From positions 11,906 to 20,945 of the forward strand of contig DDQB01000019.1 in the NCBI GenBank assembly GCA_002342505.1: a stretch of DNA of 9,040 nucleotides, written 5' to 3'. A program made the translations under genes and the position numbers. The stretch is from Acidaminococcaceae bacterium UBA2453. GTDB lineage: Bacteria; Bacillota; Negativicutes; Acidaminococcales; Acidaminococcaceae. Shown one piece after another: positions 1 through 6,584 of the stretch (positions are counted from its first letter, which is position 1; each line of letters starts with the position of its first letter). The notes beneath the pieces are model-generated. The model was not told the DNA's origin. It ran no database searches and saw nothing but the letters and a program-made list of their open reading frames with translations.

Positions 1-1998
1 GCGCTGGCAGAATTCCCGAAATTGGTGCGCCAGCTGGAAAAGACCATTTCGGAAAAAGGAGAGATCCTGGACACGGCTTCTGTAAAACTGGCAGGCCTTC
101 GTACCGGGATCGCATCGGCAAAAAGCAAAGTGCGTTCCCAACTGGAGAAGATATTGCACGATCCGAATAACCAGAAGTATTTTCAGGATGCTCTGGTTAC
201 CATGCGGGGGGATCGGTATGTGATTCCTGTAAAGCAGGAATACCGGGCGAATTTTCCCGGTATAGTGCACGACCAGAGCGGAACGGGGGCTACGCTTTTT
301 ATTGAGCCCATGGCCGTTGTAAATCTGAACAATAATATCAAGCGTTATATTGCAGAGGAAAAAGAAGAGATAGAGCGGATCCTGCGACAGCTTTCCGGCG
401 CTGTCGGCGCAGAAGGGGAAACGTTACAGCGGTGCCTGGCTGTGGCGGCGGATGTGGACGCCGTATATGCCAGGGCATTGTATGCGCTGGATACAAAAGC
501 CTGTCAGCCGCAGCTGGTATCTAACGGCGGACTCCGGATCGACAAGGGCCGGCATCCGTTATTGCCGCAGGATGCGGTGGTGCCGTTAGACGTGAATCTG
601 GGCGAAAGTTTTAATACGCTGTTGATTACCGGGCCAAACACCGGCGGTAAAACGGTGGCGCTGAAAGCGGTGGGACTGTTTGCTCTCATGAGCCAGACCG
701 GTATGTTTATTCCGGCGTTGAATGCAAAACTTCCCGTGTTCCGCGCAGTATATGCGGATATTGGAGATGAGCAGAGTATTGAGCAGAGCCTGTCAACATT
801 TTCCGGGCATATGATGAACCTGGTCAGCATTTTACAGGAGGTCAGGGAACGGGATCTTGTATTGGTTGATGAAATCTGTGCGGGAACCGATCCCAACGAA
901 GGCGCGGCGCTTGCCATGTCCATACTGGATCATTTGACGAAGCAGGGTGTGTTCACTATGATGACGACACATTACAGTGAACTGAAGACTTTTGCATTTG
1001 GCAGGGAAGGAATGGAAAATGCAAGCGTGGAATTCAATCCTGACACGCTTCTTCCTACATACCGTTTGCTGATGGGCGTGCCTGGCAGCAGCAACGCATT
1101 CAATATCAGCCGTAAGCTGGGACTGTCAGATGAGATCATCCATAACGCAGGAGATCTGTTGAATGAAGAACACGTACATATGGAAGATGTGCTGCAGGGA
1201 CTGGAAGGGGAACGCCGCCGCTTCGAAAGCCGGAACCGGGAAGTGGAAGAGCTGAAATACGAAAGCGAAAAGCTCCGGAATCAGCTGGCCTGGCAGAAAA
1301 AGGATTTTGAAAAGCAGAAGAACGAAATGTTACGTAAAGCGCGGTATCAGGCAGATGAAATTTATCGCAGCAGCCGACGGGAAGCGGAAGCCGTGCTGAA
1401 AGAACTGCGCTCGTTAAAAGCGAATATGGATGTGAAGGCTATGCAGGCCAAGGCAGAAGAAGCCAGAAAGGCTCTGGACAAGCATCTGAGCCTGGATGAA
1501 CCGCTGCCGGAAGGGACTCCTTTGTCTCCGGCTAATGCACGGGTCGGGATGACCGTCCTGGTCAAGTCGCTGCGCAAAAACGGAACGGTTCTGGAAGTTA
1601 AGGGAAAAGACGCGCTGGTGTCTGTTGGCGTGCTGAAGATGACGGTTCCTCTGGCACAGTGTCTTTTGGTTAAGGACAGGCCGCAGAGCAAGCCGTCTCC
1701 TTCCAGATATAAAAGCAATGCTTCCCATGCTATGTTTGCCGCGAAGACGGAAAGTGCGGAACAGGAAGTGGATGTCCGGGGTATGACGACCGATGAGGCG
1801 ATCCCCTATGTGGACAGGACGATCGACGATGCGCTGCTGGCCGGAATTTCTCAGGTCAGAATCATTCACGGGAAAGGAACCGGCGCGTTGCGGGCCGGAT
1901 TGCATGCTTATCTGAAAGGACATCGCAGCGTTGCTTCTATTGCGCTGGCAGATATTGCGCTGGGCGGCGCAGGGGTAACAGTTGTGACCGTAAAATAA
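1..1998 (+). CDS. mutS2: MutS2 family ATPase/endonuclease with Smr domain (5' partial)
   Basis: This is a homodimeric DNA-binding ATPase of the MutS2 branch. It is known to suppress homologous recombination and, in Bacillus, to act on collided ribosomes; it is not part of MutL-dependent mismatch repair. The reading frame is open from base 1, so the TTG at 22 is not a real start. About 120 N-terminal residues of the usual ~785 lie outside the window. Visible in order, numbered from base 1: part of the core/clamp helices; Walker A GPNTGGKT at 631-654 (codons 211-218); the STFSGHMMN segment; Walker B LVLVDE with the D and E codons at 868 and 871, followed by CAGTDPNEG; the TTHYSELK switch; a charged coiled coil at about 1160-1490; a small beta-rich KOW-like stretch (1537-1670); and a C-terminal Smr nuclease domain from about 1762, with DVRG (1771-1782) and HGKGTGALR (1867-1893). 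All key motifs are intact. No clear terminator follows the stop codon. The family call is secure, while the cellular role is inferred from homologues. Confidence 0.96.
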   Translation, partial: ALAEFPKLVRQLEKTISEKGEILDTASVKLAGLRTGIASAKSKVRSQLEKILHDPNNQKYFQDALVTMRGDRYVIPVKQEYRANFPGIVHDQSGTGATLFIEPMAVVNLNNNIKRYIAEEKEEIERILRQLSGAVGAEGETLQRCLAVAADVDAVYARALYALDTKACQPQLVSNGGLRIDKGRHPLLPQDAVVPLDVNLGESFNTLLITGPNTGGKTVALKAVGLFALMSQTGMFIPALNAKLPVFRAVYADIGDEQSIEQSLSTFSGHMMNLVSILQEVRERDLVLVDEICAGTDPNEGAALAMSILDHLTKQGVFTMMTTHYSELKTFAFGREGMENASVEFNPDTLLPTYRLLMGVPGSSNAFNISRKLGLSDEIIHNAGDLLNEEHVHMEDVLQGLEGERRRFESRNREVEELKYESEKLRNQLAWQKKDFEKQKNEMLRKARYQADEIYRSSRREAEAVLKELRSLKANMDVKAMQAKAEEARKALDKHLSLDEPLPEGTPLSPANARVGMTVLVKSLRKNGTVLEVKGKDALVSVGVLKMTVPLAQCLLVKDRPQSKPSPSRYKSNASHAMFAAKTESAEQEVDVRGMTTDEAIPYVDRTIDDALLAGISQVRIIHGKGTGALRAGLHAYLKGHRSVASIALADIALGGAGVTVVTVK

Positions 1999-2025
1999 AA
2001 AATCACAATATCTTGTAGTTTATGG

Positions 2026-2084
2026 TTGTGTTTGTACTTAAAATGATGATATAATATTTATATATGTTCTAGGAGGGGCAGTTT
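2026..2084 (+). promoter_or_regulatory. Extended -10 promoter and short leader of lysC
   Basis: A perfect TATAAT at 2050-2055 is preceded by TGA (2047-2049), making an extended -10 element. The best -35 is a weak TTGTGT at 2026-2031 with an 18-base spacer, as expected when an extended -10 compensates. Transcription should begin near 2062. The ribosome binding site AGGAGGGG (2071-2078) lies six bases before the ATG at 2085. The leader is therefore only about 20-25 nt, too short for a lysine riboswitch or T-box, which is unusual enough to note for lysC. The promoter is inferred from sequence only. Confidence 0.7.
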
Positions 2085-3314
2085 ATGGCTTTTGTGGTTA
2101 AAAAATTCGGTGGCAGCAGCGTGGCGACGCCGGAAAAAATCTATCATCTTGTAGATCGCGTGCTGGCAGAGAAGAAACCCGATGACAAAATTGTGATCGT
2201 GGTTTCCGCAATGGGAGATACGACTGATGATCTGCTGTCGCTGGCGGCCAGGATCACAGATCATATGCCGAAGCGGGAAATGGATATGTTGCTGGCGACC
2301 GGCGAGCAGGTTTCGATTGCGTTGCTGGCCAGCGCATTTATGGAACGGGGACAGAAAGCAATTTCTTTTACCGGATTTCAGGCGGGCATCCGTACAAATG
2401 CAAGTCATACCAAGGCCAGCATTTTGGAAGTTAATGCGGAACGTGTGAAAAAAGCGCTGGACGAAGGCAACATTGTCATCGTGGCAGGCTTCCAGGGAAT
2501 TACAGATGAAGGAGATATTACGACACTTGGCCGCGGGGGCAGCGATACCACGGCAGTTGCGGTGGCGGCAGGCCTGAAAGCGGACATCTGTGAAATCTAT
2601 ACCGATGTGGACGGTGTGTACACTGCGGACCCCAGAGTGGTTCCCGATGCGATCAAGTTAAAAGAGATCACGTTTGGGGAAATGCTGGAACTGGCCCGTC
2701 TGGGCGCCGGGGTTATGCAGCCACGGGCAGTCGAATACGGGGAACTGACCGGGACGGATATCCATGTCCGGTCCACATTTAACAGGGTAGAAGGCACGAT
2801 TATCAGAGGGGAGTATACAGATATGGAAGAGAAGAAGTTCATCATTCGCGGTGTGGCGAGCGATTCTAATGTGGCGAAGATTGCAGTGCGCGGCGTACCG
2901 GATGTGCCCGGCGTTGCATATCAGATTTTTGACGCGCTGGCAAAAGAGAATGTTGCGGTAGACATGATCGTGCAGAGCGCCAGCAGCGTAAGAGAAAAGA
3001 ATGATATCGTGTTTACGGTGACCAAGACTGACATGGCGGATACGGTTGGCGTGCTGGATCAGCTGAAAGAGAAAATTGGCTTTGCCCGTGTAGATGTGGA
3101 AGCCAATGTGGCTAAGGTATCCATCGTTGGCGCCGGCATGCTGGGGAACCCGGGTGTTGCGGCGCGGATGTTTGGCGCGCTGGCCAGCGAAAACATCAAT
3201 CTTGATGTTATCAGCACTTCTGAAATTACCATTTCCTGTCTCATCGCCAAAGAAGATGAGAAGAAAGCCGTGAACGTGGTGCACCGATTTTTCTTCCCGG
3301 CTGAAGAAAAATAA
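2085..3314 (+). CDS. lysC: Aspartate kinase (aspartokinase), alpha subunit
   Basis: It phosphorylates L-aspartate with ATP to beta-aspartyl phosphate, the first step toward lysine/diaminopimelate, threonine and methionine, in the cytoplasm. At 409 residues it matches the monofunctional Bacillus/Corynebacterium class. The amino-acid-kinase domain comes first: KKFGGSS at residues 6-12, ATGEQVS at 71-77, GRGGSDT at 149-155 and TDVDGVYTADPR at 173-184. Two ACT regulatory domains follow at roughly 265-330 and 342-405, with VQSASS (296-301) and STSEITISCLI (377-387) in the effector-binding regions. Feedback inhibition by lysine and/or threonine is therefore expected, but which effector acts cannot be read from sequence. 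The start is set by AGGAGGGG six bases upstream of the ATG. No terminator separates it from the aminotransferase gene about 65 bases downstream, so the two are probably co-transcribed. An internal start (see 2823) may yield a second product. Confidence 0.96.
   Translation: MAFVVKKFGGSSVATPEKIYHLVDRVLAEKKPDDKIVIVVSAMGDTTDDLLSLAARITDHMPKREMDMLLATGEQVSIALLASAFMERGQKAISFTGFQAGIRTNASHTKASILEVNAERVKKALDEGNIVIVAGFQGITDEGDITTLGRGGSDTTAVAVAAGLKADICEIYTDVDGVYTADPRVVPDAIKLKEITFGEMLELARLGAGVMQPRAVEYGELTGTDIHVRSTFNRVEGTIIRGEYTDMEEKKFIIRGVASDSNVAKIAVRGVPDVPGVAYQIFDALAKENVAVDMIVQSASSVREKNDIVFTVTKTDMADTVGVLDQLKEKIGFARVDVEANVAKVSIVGAGMLGNPGVAARMFGALASENINLDVISTSEITISCLIAKEDEKKAVNVVHRFFFPAEEK
2823..3314 (+). 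CDS. lysC: Putative internally initiated beta subunit of aspartokinase
   Basis: The in-frame ATG at codon 247 of lysC is preceded by a purine-rich Shine-Dalgarno-like run AGAGGGGAG (2805-2813), nine bases before the start. Translation from here would give a 163-residue protein made only of the two ACT regulatory domains. In Bacillus subtilis aspartokinase II and Corynebacterium LysC, the same gene is known to produce a full-length alpha chain and an internally initiated beta chain of about this size, forming an alpha2beta2 enzyme. The start position relative to the ACT region fits that arrangement. Use of this start in this organism is inferred, not shown. Confidence 0.6.
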   Translation: MEEKKFIIRGVASDSNVAKIAVRGVPDVPGVAYQIFDALAKENVAVDMIVQSASSVREKNDIVFTVTKTDMADTVGVLDQLKEKIGFARVDVEANVAKVSIVGAGMLGNPGVAARMFGALASENINLDVISTSEITISCLIAKEDEKKAVNVVHRFFFPAEEK

Positions 3315-3364
3315 AAGATATACCGAGGTTTCGGCATTGCTGGAAGAATTAAAAATACACTGAC

Positions 3365-3370
3365 AGGGAG
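3365..3370 (+). promoter_or_regulatory. Ribosome binding site deciding the aminotransferase start
   Basis: AGGGAG directly abuts an ATG at 3371 (zero spacing) but stands nine bases before the in-frame ATG at 3380. The second ATG is therefore the likely start, removing three residues (MLI) from the longest reading. Confidence 0.65.
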
Positions 3371-3379
3371 ATGCTTATT

Positions 3380-4636
3380 ATGTATACGAGTTTTGCGGCG
3401 CCTCAGGCGAAGGGAAAAGCTGCAAATGATAATATTTTTGCGGCCAATGCCATGGCTTTGGCAGACGCTGCCGCCATTGGCGCTGATAAGGTGACCAACG
3501 GAACGATTGGCGCAATTATGGATGATGATGGGAAACTGGTCTGCCTTCCGACGGTGGAGACCGTATTCCGCAATCTTCCCATTAATGAAGTGGTGGCCTA
3601 TGCCCCTATCGCAGGTCTTCCCGAATATCTGGACAAAGTACAGGTCGCTGCGTTTGGAGATTCGCGCCCGAATGGATTTATCCGTGCGGTTGCGACTACA
3701 GGCGGTACCGGCGGGATCCATCATGCAATCTGGAACTATACAGAAGCCGGCGACACGATCATTACAGCCGACTGGTACTGGGGCGCTTACAAAGTGCTTT
3801 GCCTGGATATGGGGCGGAAACTTGATACTTATAAAATGCTGGCTGATGGAGAACGGTTTAACCAGCCTGCGCTGGAAGCGAAAGTGAAAGAAGTGATTGC
3901 GCGCCAGAACAGCGTTATGGTTATTATCAACACGCCGGCTCATAATCCGACCGGTTACAGTCTTACCAAAGAAGATATGGCACAGGTCGTGGCGTTTCTT
4001 AAAAAGATTACGGAAGAAACTGGCAAGCAGGCGATTTTATTCCTGGATATAGCATACATTGATTATGCAGGTGAAAAAAATGCAGTGCGTAAGATGTTTG
4101 AAGCGCTGAATGATCTTCCGGAACGGGTATTGGCTATCGTACAGTATAGTATGTCCAAAGGGTTTACCATGTATGGACAGCGTGTTGGCGCCATGATTTG
4201 CGTAGCCTCCCATGAAGAAGCTGCAAAGGAGTTTTTTGAGATCAATCAGTATACCAGCCGCGCTACCTGGTCCAATATCAACAGGGCGGCCATGCGTACG
4301 CTGGCGCAGATTTACAGCGATGAAGCATTGCTGACAGCGGTGGAAGCAGAACGGGATCATTATTATAAAATGATCAAAGCGCGCGCCGATGTGTTCGTGG
4401 AAGAGGCAAAACAGTGCGGCCTGCCGATGATTCCGTACATAGCAGGATTTTTCCTGTCCGTGCCCTGCGACAATCCGCAGGCGGTTTGCGATCTGCTGCA
4501 TAAGGATCATATTTATCTGGTACCGCTTGCGGCAGGCGTTCGTATTGCGCTTTGCTCTATCCCGCTGCAGAAGATCTCCGGCATTGCAACAAAGTTGAAT
4601 AATGCGCTGAAAGAAGTGGAAGCTGCAAAAAAATAA
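3380..4636 (+). CDS. Class I PLP-dependent aminotransferase (aspartate/aromatic type)
   Basis: A cytoplasmic fold-type I aminotransferase of 418 residues, close to the family's ~400. Numbered from the ATG at 3380: the phosphate-binding GGTGG at 108-112; an aromatic residue stacking on the cofactor in DWYWGAY (131-137); HNPTG at 188-192; the pyridine-nitrogen Asp223 in FLDIAYIDY; the Schiff-base Lys260 in YSMSKG followed by Arg268 (GQRVG); and the carboxylate-binding Arg388 in GVRIALCS. Arg294 in TSRATWSN occupies the place where AspC/TyrB enzymes carry the arginine that recognises a second carboxylate, so aspartate/glutamate or aromatic substrates are likely. It follows lysC with a short gap and no terminator, suggesting a role in aspartate or lysine-pathway nitrogen transfer. 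The physiological substrate is not determined, and an aromatic or diaminopimelate-linked role cannot be excluded. No gene symbol is assigned for that reason. Confidence 0.88.
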   Translation: MYTSFAAPQAKGKAANDNIFAANAMALADAAAIGADKVTNGTIGAIMDDDGKLVCLPTVETVFRNLPINEVVAYAPIAGLPEYLDKVQVAAFGDSRPNGFIRAVATTGGTGGIHHAIWNYTEAGDTIITADWYWGAYKVLCLDMGRKLDTYKMLADGERFNQPALEAKVKEVIARQNSVMVIINTPAHNPTGYSLTKEDMAQVVAFLKKITEETGKQAILFLDIAYIDYAGEKNAVRKMFEALNDLPERVLAIVQYSMSKGFTMYGQRVGAMICVASHEEAAKEFFEINQYTSRATWSNINRAAMRTLAQIYSDEALLTAVEAERDHYYKMIKARADVFVEEAKQCGLPMIPYIAGFFLSVPCDNPQAVCDLLHKDHIYLVPLAAGVRIALCSIPLQKISGIATKLNNALKEVEAAKK

Positions 4637-4660
4637 TAACGCAGGCGTATATGTCTTATG

Positions 4661-4692
4661 AAAAGGCTGGAGCGAAGTCTTCAGCCTTTTTT
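4661..4692 (+). terminator. Intrinsic terminator after the lysC-aminotransferase unit
   Basis: The left arm AAAAGGCTGGAG (4661-4672) pairs with CTTCAGCCTTTT (4679-4690), giving 12 base pairs including one G-T, around the six-base loop CGAAGT. The T run continues to 4692. It begins 24 bases after the aminotransferase stop codon and is a strong rho-independent terminator. It lies upstream of the kinase start, so the kinase needs its own promoter somewhere in 4693-4790. The best candidate there is weak: TTGCAG (4729) and TGTGATTAT (4751-4759) with a 19-base spacer. Confidence 0.88.
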
Positions 4693-4801
4693 ATCAGGTA
4701 GGCTAAAAATAAGACGATGCGTTTTGCGTTGCAGGCCCTTCATACATTTTTGTGATTATCGGCCATTGCATTGTTGTTTCTTGAAAATACGGAGGTGCTT
4801 C

Positions 4802-6469
4802 ATGTTACAGATTATTTTGCCTGACGGAAAGAAGAAGAAGTATCCGGAGGGAACTTCGCTGGCGGAGATTGGACGGGCTTTTGAGAAAAATTTTGACTCG
4901 CCTCTGGCTGTTGGTATTTTTAATGGGTTGGAGTACAGTCTGCATTTTAAAATCACGGAAGACGGTTCGGTAGATTTTATTCCTCTGAATTCTGTGGAAG
5001 GAATGCGTGCTTTTGTTCGCAGTATAACTTTTGTATGTGTTGTGGCTATGCAGGAATTGTTTCCGGAAACAAAAGTTGAAGTCTGCAATTCTCTGGGAAG
5101 CGCGTTATATTGTACAATGCCGCAGAATCCGCTGAATCACGAACAGTTGAAACAGCTGGAAGCAAAAATGCAGAGCATTATTGCAGAAAAACAGCCTATT
5201 GTAACTTTTCCGGTAGATCGCCGGGATGCCATTGAACATGCAAAGCGGGATCCGTATCTGGGCGGGGATGTCCTTGCCATGATTCAGATGGCGCCTGAAT
5301 CAGAGACGCTGTATGCCTATGAATTGTGCGGTATTCGGGAGCCATTCTTTGGCCCCTTGCTTACAAGTACAGAATATCTTTCTGCTTTTGAAATCATTCC
5401 GTTTGAAAAGGGATTTGTAATTAACTATCCTGAAACAAATAATTATAGGGAGCTGCCGCCCTGGGATACCGTGCGGCGTATCAACCGCGCCTATGAAGAA
5501 GCGGAAGACTGGTCGGCAATGGTTGGATGCAATACCATTGCCAAGCTGAACCGTTTTATCCGGGAAGGAACAGCGGATAAAATTATTCGGATGGCAGAAG
5601 CGTTGCAGGAGAAAAAATTTGCTTCTATTGCAGACTATATTGCAAATCATCGGGATCGGATAAAGTTTGTCCTGATTGCCGGACCTTCTTCTTCTGGCAA
5701 AACGTCTTCCAATCAACGGTTATGCGTGCAGCTGGAAGTGAACGGCCTTCATCCGCTACCTATTTCCATGGACAATTATTATGTAAATCGGGAAGACACG
5801 CCGAAAAATCCGGATGGCACCTATGATTTTGAAAGAGTGGATGTCATAGATATTGCGTTGTTTAATGAACATCTGCAACGGTTGCTTCGGGGTGAAACGG
5901 TTCAACTTCCGTATTACAATTTTATGACGGGGCGCAGGGAATATCGGGGACAACAGATACGCATGAAAGAAAACAGCATTTTTGTTATTGAGGGGATTCA
6001 CGCGCTGAACCGAAAAGTTACCGAATCCGTTCCGAATGAAAACAAGCTGAAGATTTTTGTCAGTGCGTTGACGCCTATGTCACTGGATGCGTTAAATCGT
6101 ATCCATACTACCGATTTGCGTATGTTGCGTCGAATGGTAAGAGATTCCCGTTTCCGTTCGCACGATGCGCTGGCAACGATCAGAATGTGGCCTTCTGTCC
6201 GAAATGGAGAAGAGAAATATATTTTCCCCTGTCAGGAAGAAGCGGATATCTTCTTTAACACATCACTGATTTATGAACCGGCTATTTTGCGTAAGTTTGC
6301 GGTACCCTTACTCAAAACTGTACCGAAGGAAGAAAAGGAAGCTTATTATACTGCATGTCGTCTGCTTCGTTTGTTGCAATTGATTGAACCGTTAGATGAA
6401 GAGGCAATTCCAAATAATTCTATCTTGAAGGAATTTATCGGGGGATCGGCTTTTGCAAAGGAGCTGTAA
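4802..6469 (+). CDS. Nucleoside (uridine-kinase-like) kinase with TGS/ThrRS-like N-terminus
   Basis: This is a 555-residue cytoplasmic protein of the family annotated as nucleoside or uridine kinase, in which a P-loop phosphoribulokinase/uridine kinase domain follows threonyl-tRNA-synthetase-like domains. The N-terminal TGS domain (about 1-62, IILPDGKKKKYPEGTSLAEI) is followed by a region resembling the ThrRS second additional domain (about 65-230). There the typical editing-site histidines are not seen: CNSLGSALYC stands where the family often has an EHS-type motif. The kinase domain has Walker A GPSSSGKTS at 294-302 (5681-5707), SMDNYY (322-327), YDFERVDVID and FVIEGIHALN (394-403). The ATG at 4802 is chosen because GGAGGTG (4791-4797) precedes it. 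The longer frame from 4658 would start upstream of the preceding gene's terminator hairpin and is unlikely. The preferred substrate is unknown; phosphorylation of a pyrimidine nucleoside is inferred from the fold only. Confidence 0.88.
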   Translation: MLQIILPDGKKKKYPEGTSLAEIGRAFEKNFDSPLAVGIFNGLEYSLHFKITEDGSVDFIPLNSVEGMRAFVRSITFVCVVAMQELFPETKVEVCNSLGSALYCTMPQNPLNHEQLKQLEAKMQSIIAEKQPIVTFPVDRRDAIEHAKRDPYLGGDVLAMIQMAPESETLYAYELCGIREPFFGPLLTSTEYLSAFEIIPFEKGFVINYPETNNYRELPPWDTVRRINRAYEEAEDWSAMVGCNTIAKLNRFIREGTADKIIRMAEALQEKKFASIADYIANHRDRIKFVLIAGPSSSGKTSSNQRLCVQLEVNGLHPLPISMDNYYVNREDTPKNPDGTYDFERVDVIDIALFNEHLQRLLRGETVQLPYYNFMTGRREYRGQQIRMKENSIFVIEGIHALNRKVTESVPNENKLKIFVSALTPMSLDALNRIHTTDLRMLRRMVRDSRFRSHDALATIRMWPSVRNGEEKYIFPCQEEADIFFNTSLIYEPAILRKFAVPLLKTVPKEEKEAYYTACRLLRLLQLIEPLDEEAIPNNSILKEFIGGSAFAKEL

Positions 6470-6501
6470 CAGTTGGATAATCAGTGCTTCTTTAGATAAA
6501 A

Positions 6502-6530
6502 AACTCCCGGCGGCGAGACCGTCGGGAGTT
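6502..6530. terminator. Bidirectional terminator between convergent genes
   Basis: AACTCCCGGCGG (6502-6513) pairs with CCGTCGGGAGTT (6519-6530), twelve base pairs with one G-T, around the loop CGAGA. Reading rightwards the stem is followed by TTAATTTT. Reading leftwards it is followed by TTTTTATCT, a better U tract. It sits 32 bases after the kinase stop and 54 bases past the end of the opposite-strand PBP gene, so one hairpin probably ends both transcripts. Confidence 0.88.
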
Positions 6531-6584
6531 AATTTTATCTTTCACTTTGTGTTTTGAAATGCTTAGCGATAGTTTTATTGCTTA

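Noticed and set aside
1414..1923. Minus-strand open frames within mutS2
   Set aside because: They lie opposite conserved MutS2/Smr codons and have no recognisable motifs. They are shadow frames.
2004..2030. Possible terminator after mutS2 (CACAA...TTGTG)
   Set aside because: The stem is only five base pairs with a loop of about 17 bases and is followed by a poor T tract. It overlaps the lysC promoter region and is too weak to call.
3322..3335. Small hairpin CCGA-GGTT-TCGG between lysC and the aminotransferase
   Set aside because: It has four base pairs and no T tract, so it is not a terminator and is probably chance.
3059..3943. 294-codon open frame on the minus strand across the end of lysC and the start of the aminotransferase
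   Set aside because: It overlaps two well-supported plus-strand genes and has no recognisable domain. It is a shadow frame.
4658..4801. 48-codon N-terminal extension of the nucleoside kinase frame
   Set aside because: It would start inside or before the preceding gene's terminator hairpin, has no ribosome binding site, and encodes a Cys/Arg-rich stretch unlike the family. GGAGGTG precedes the ATG at 4802, where the TGS domain begins.
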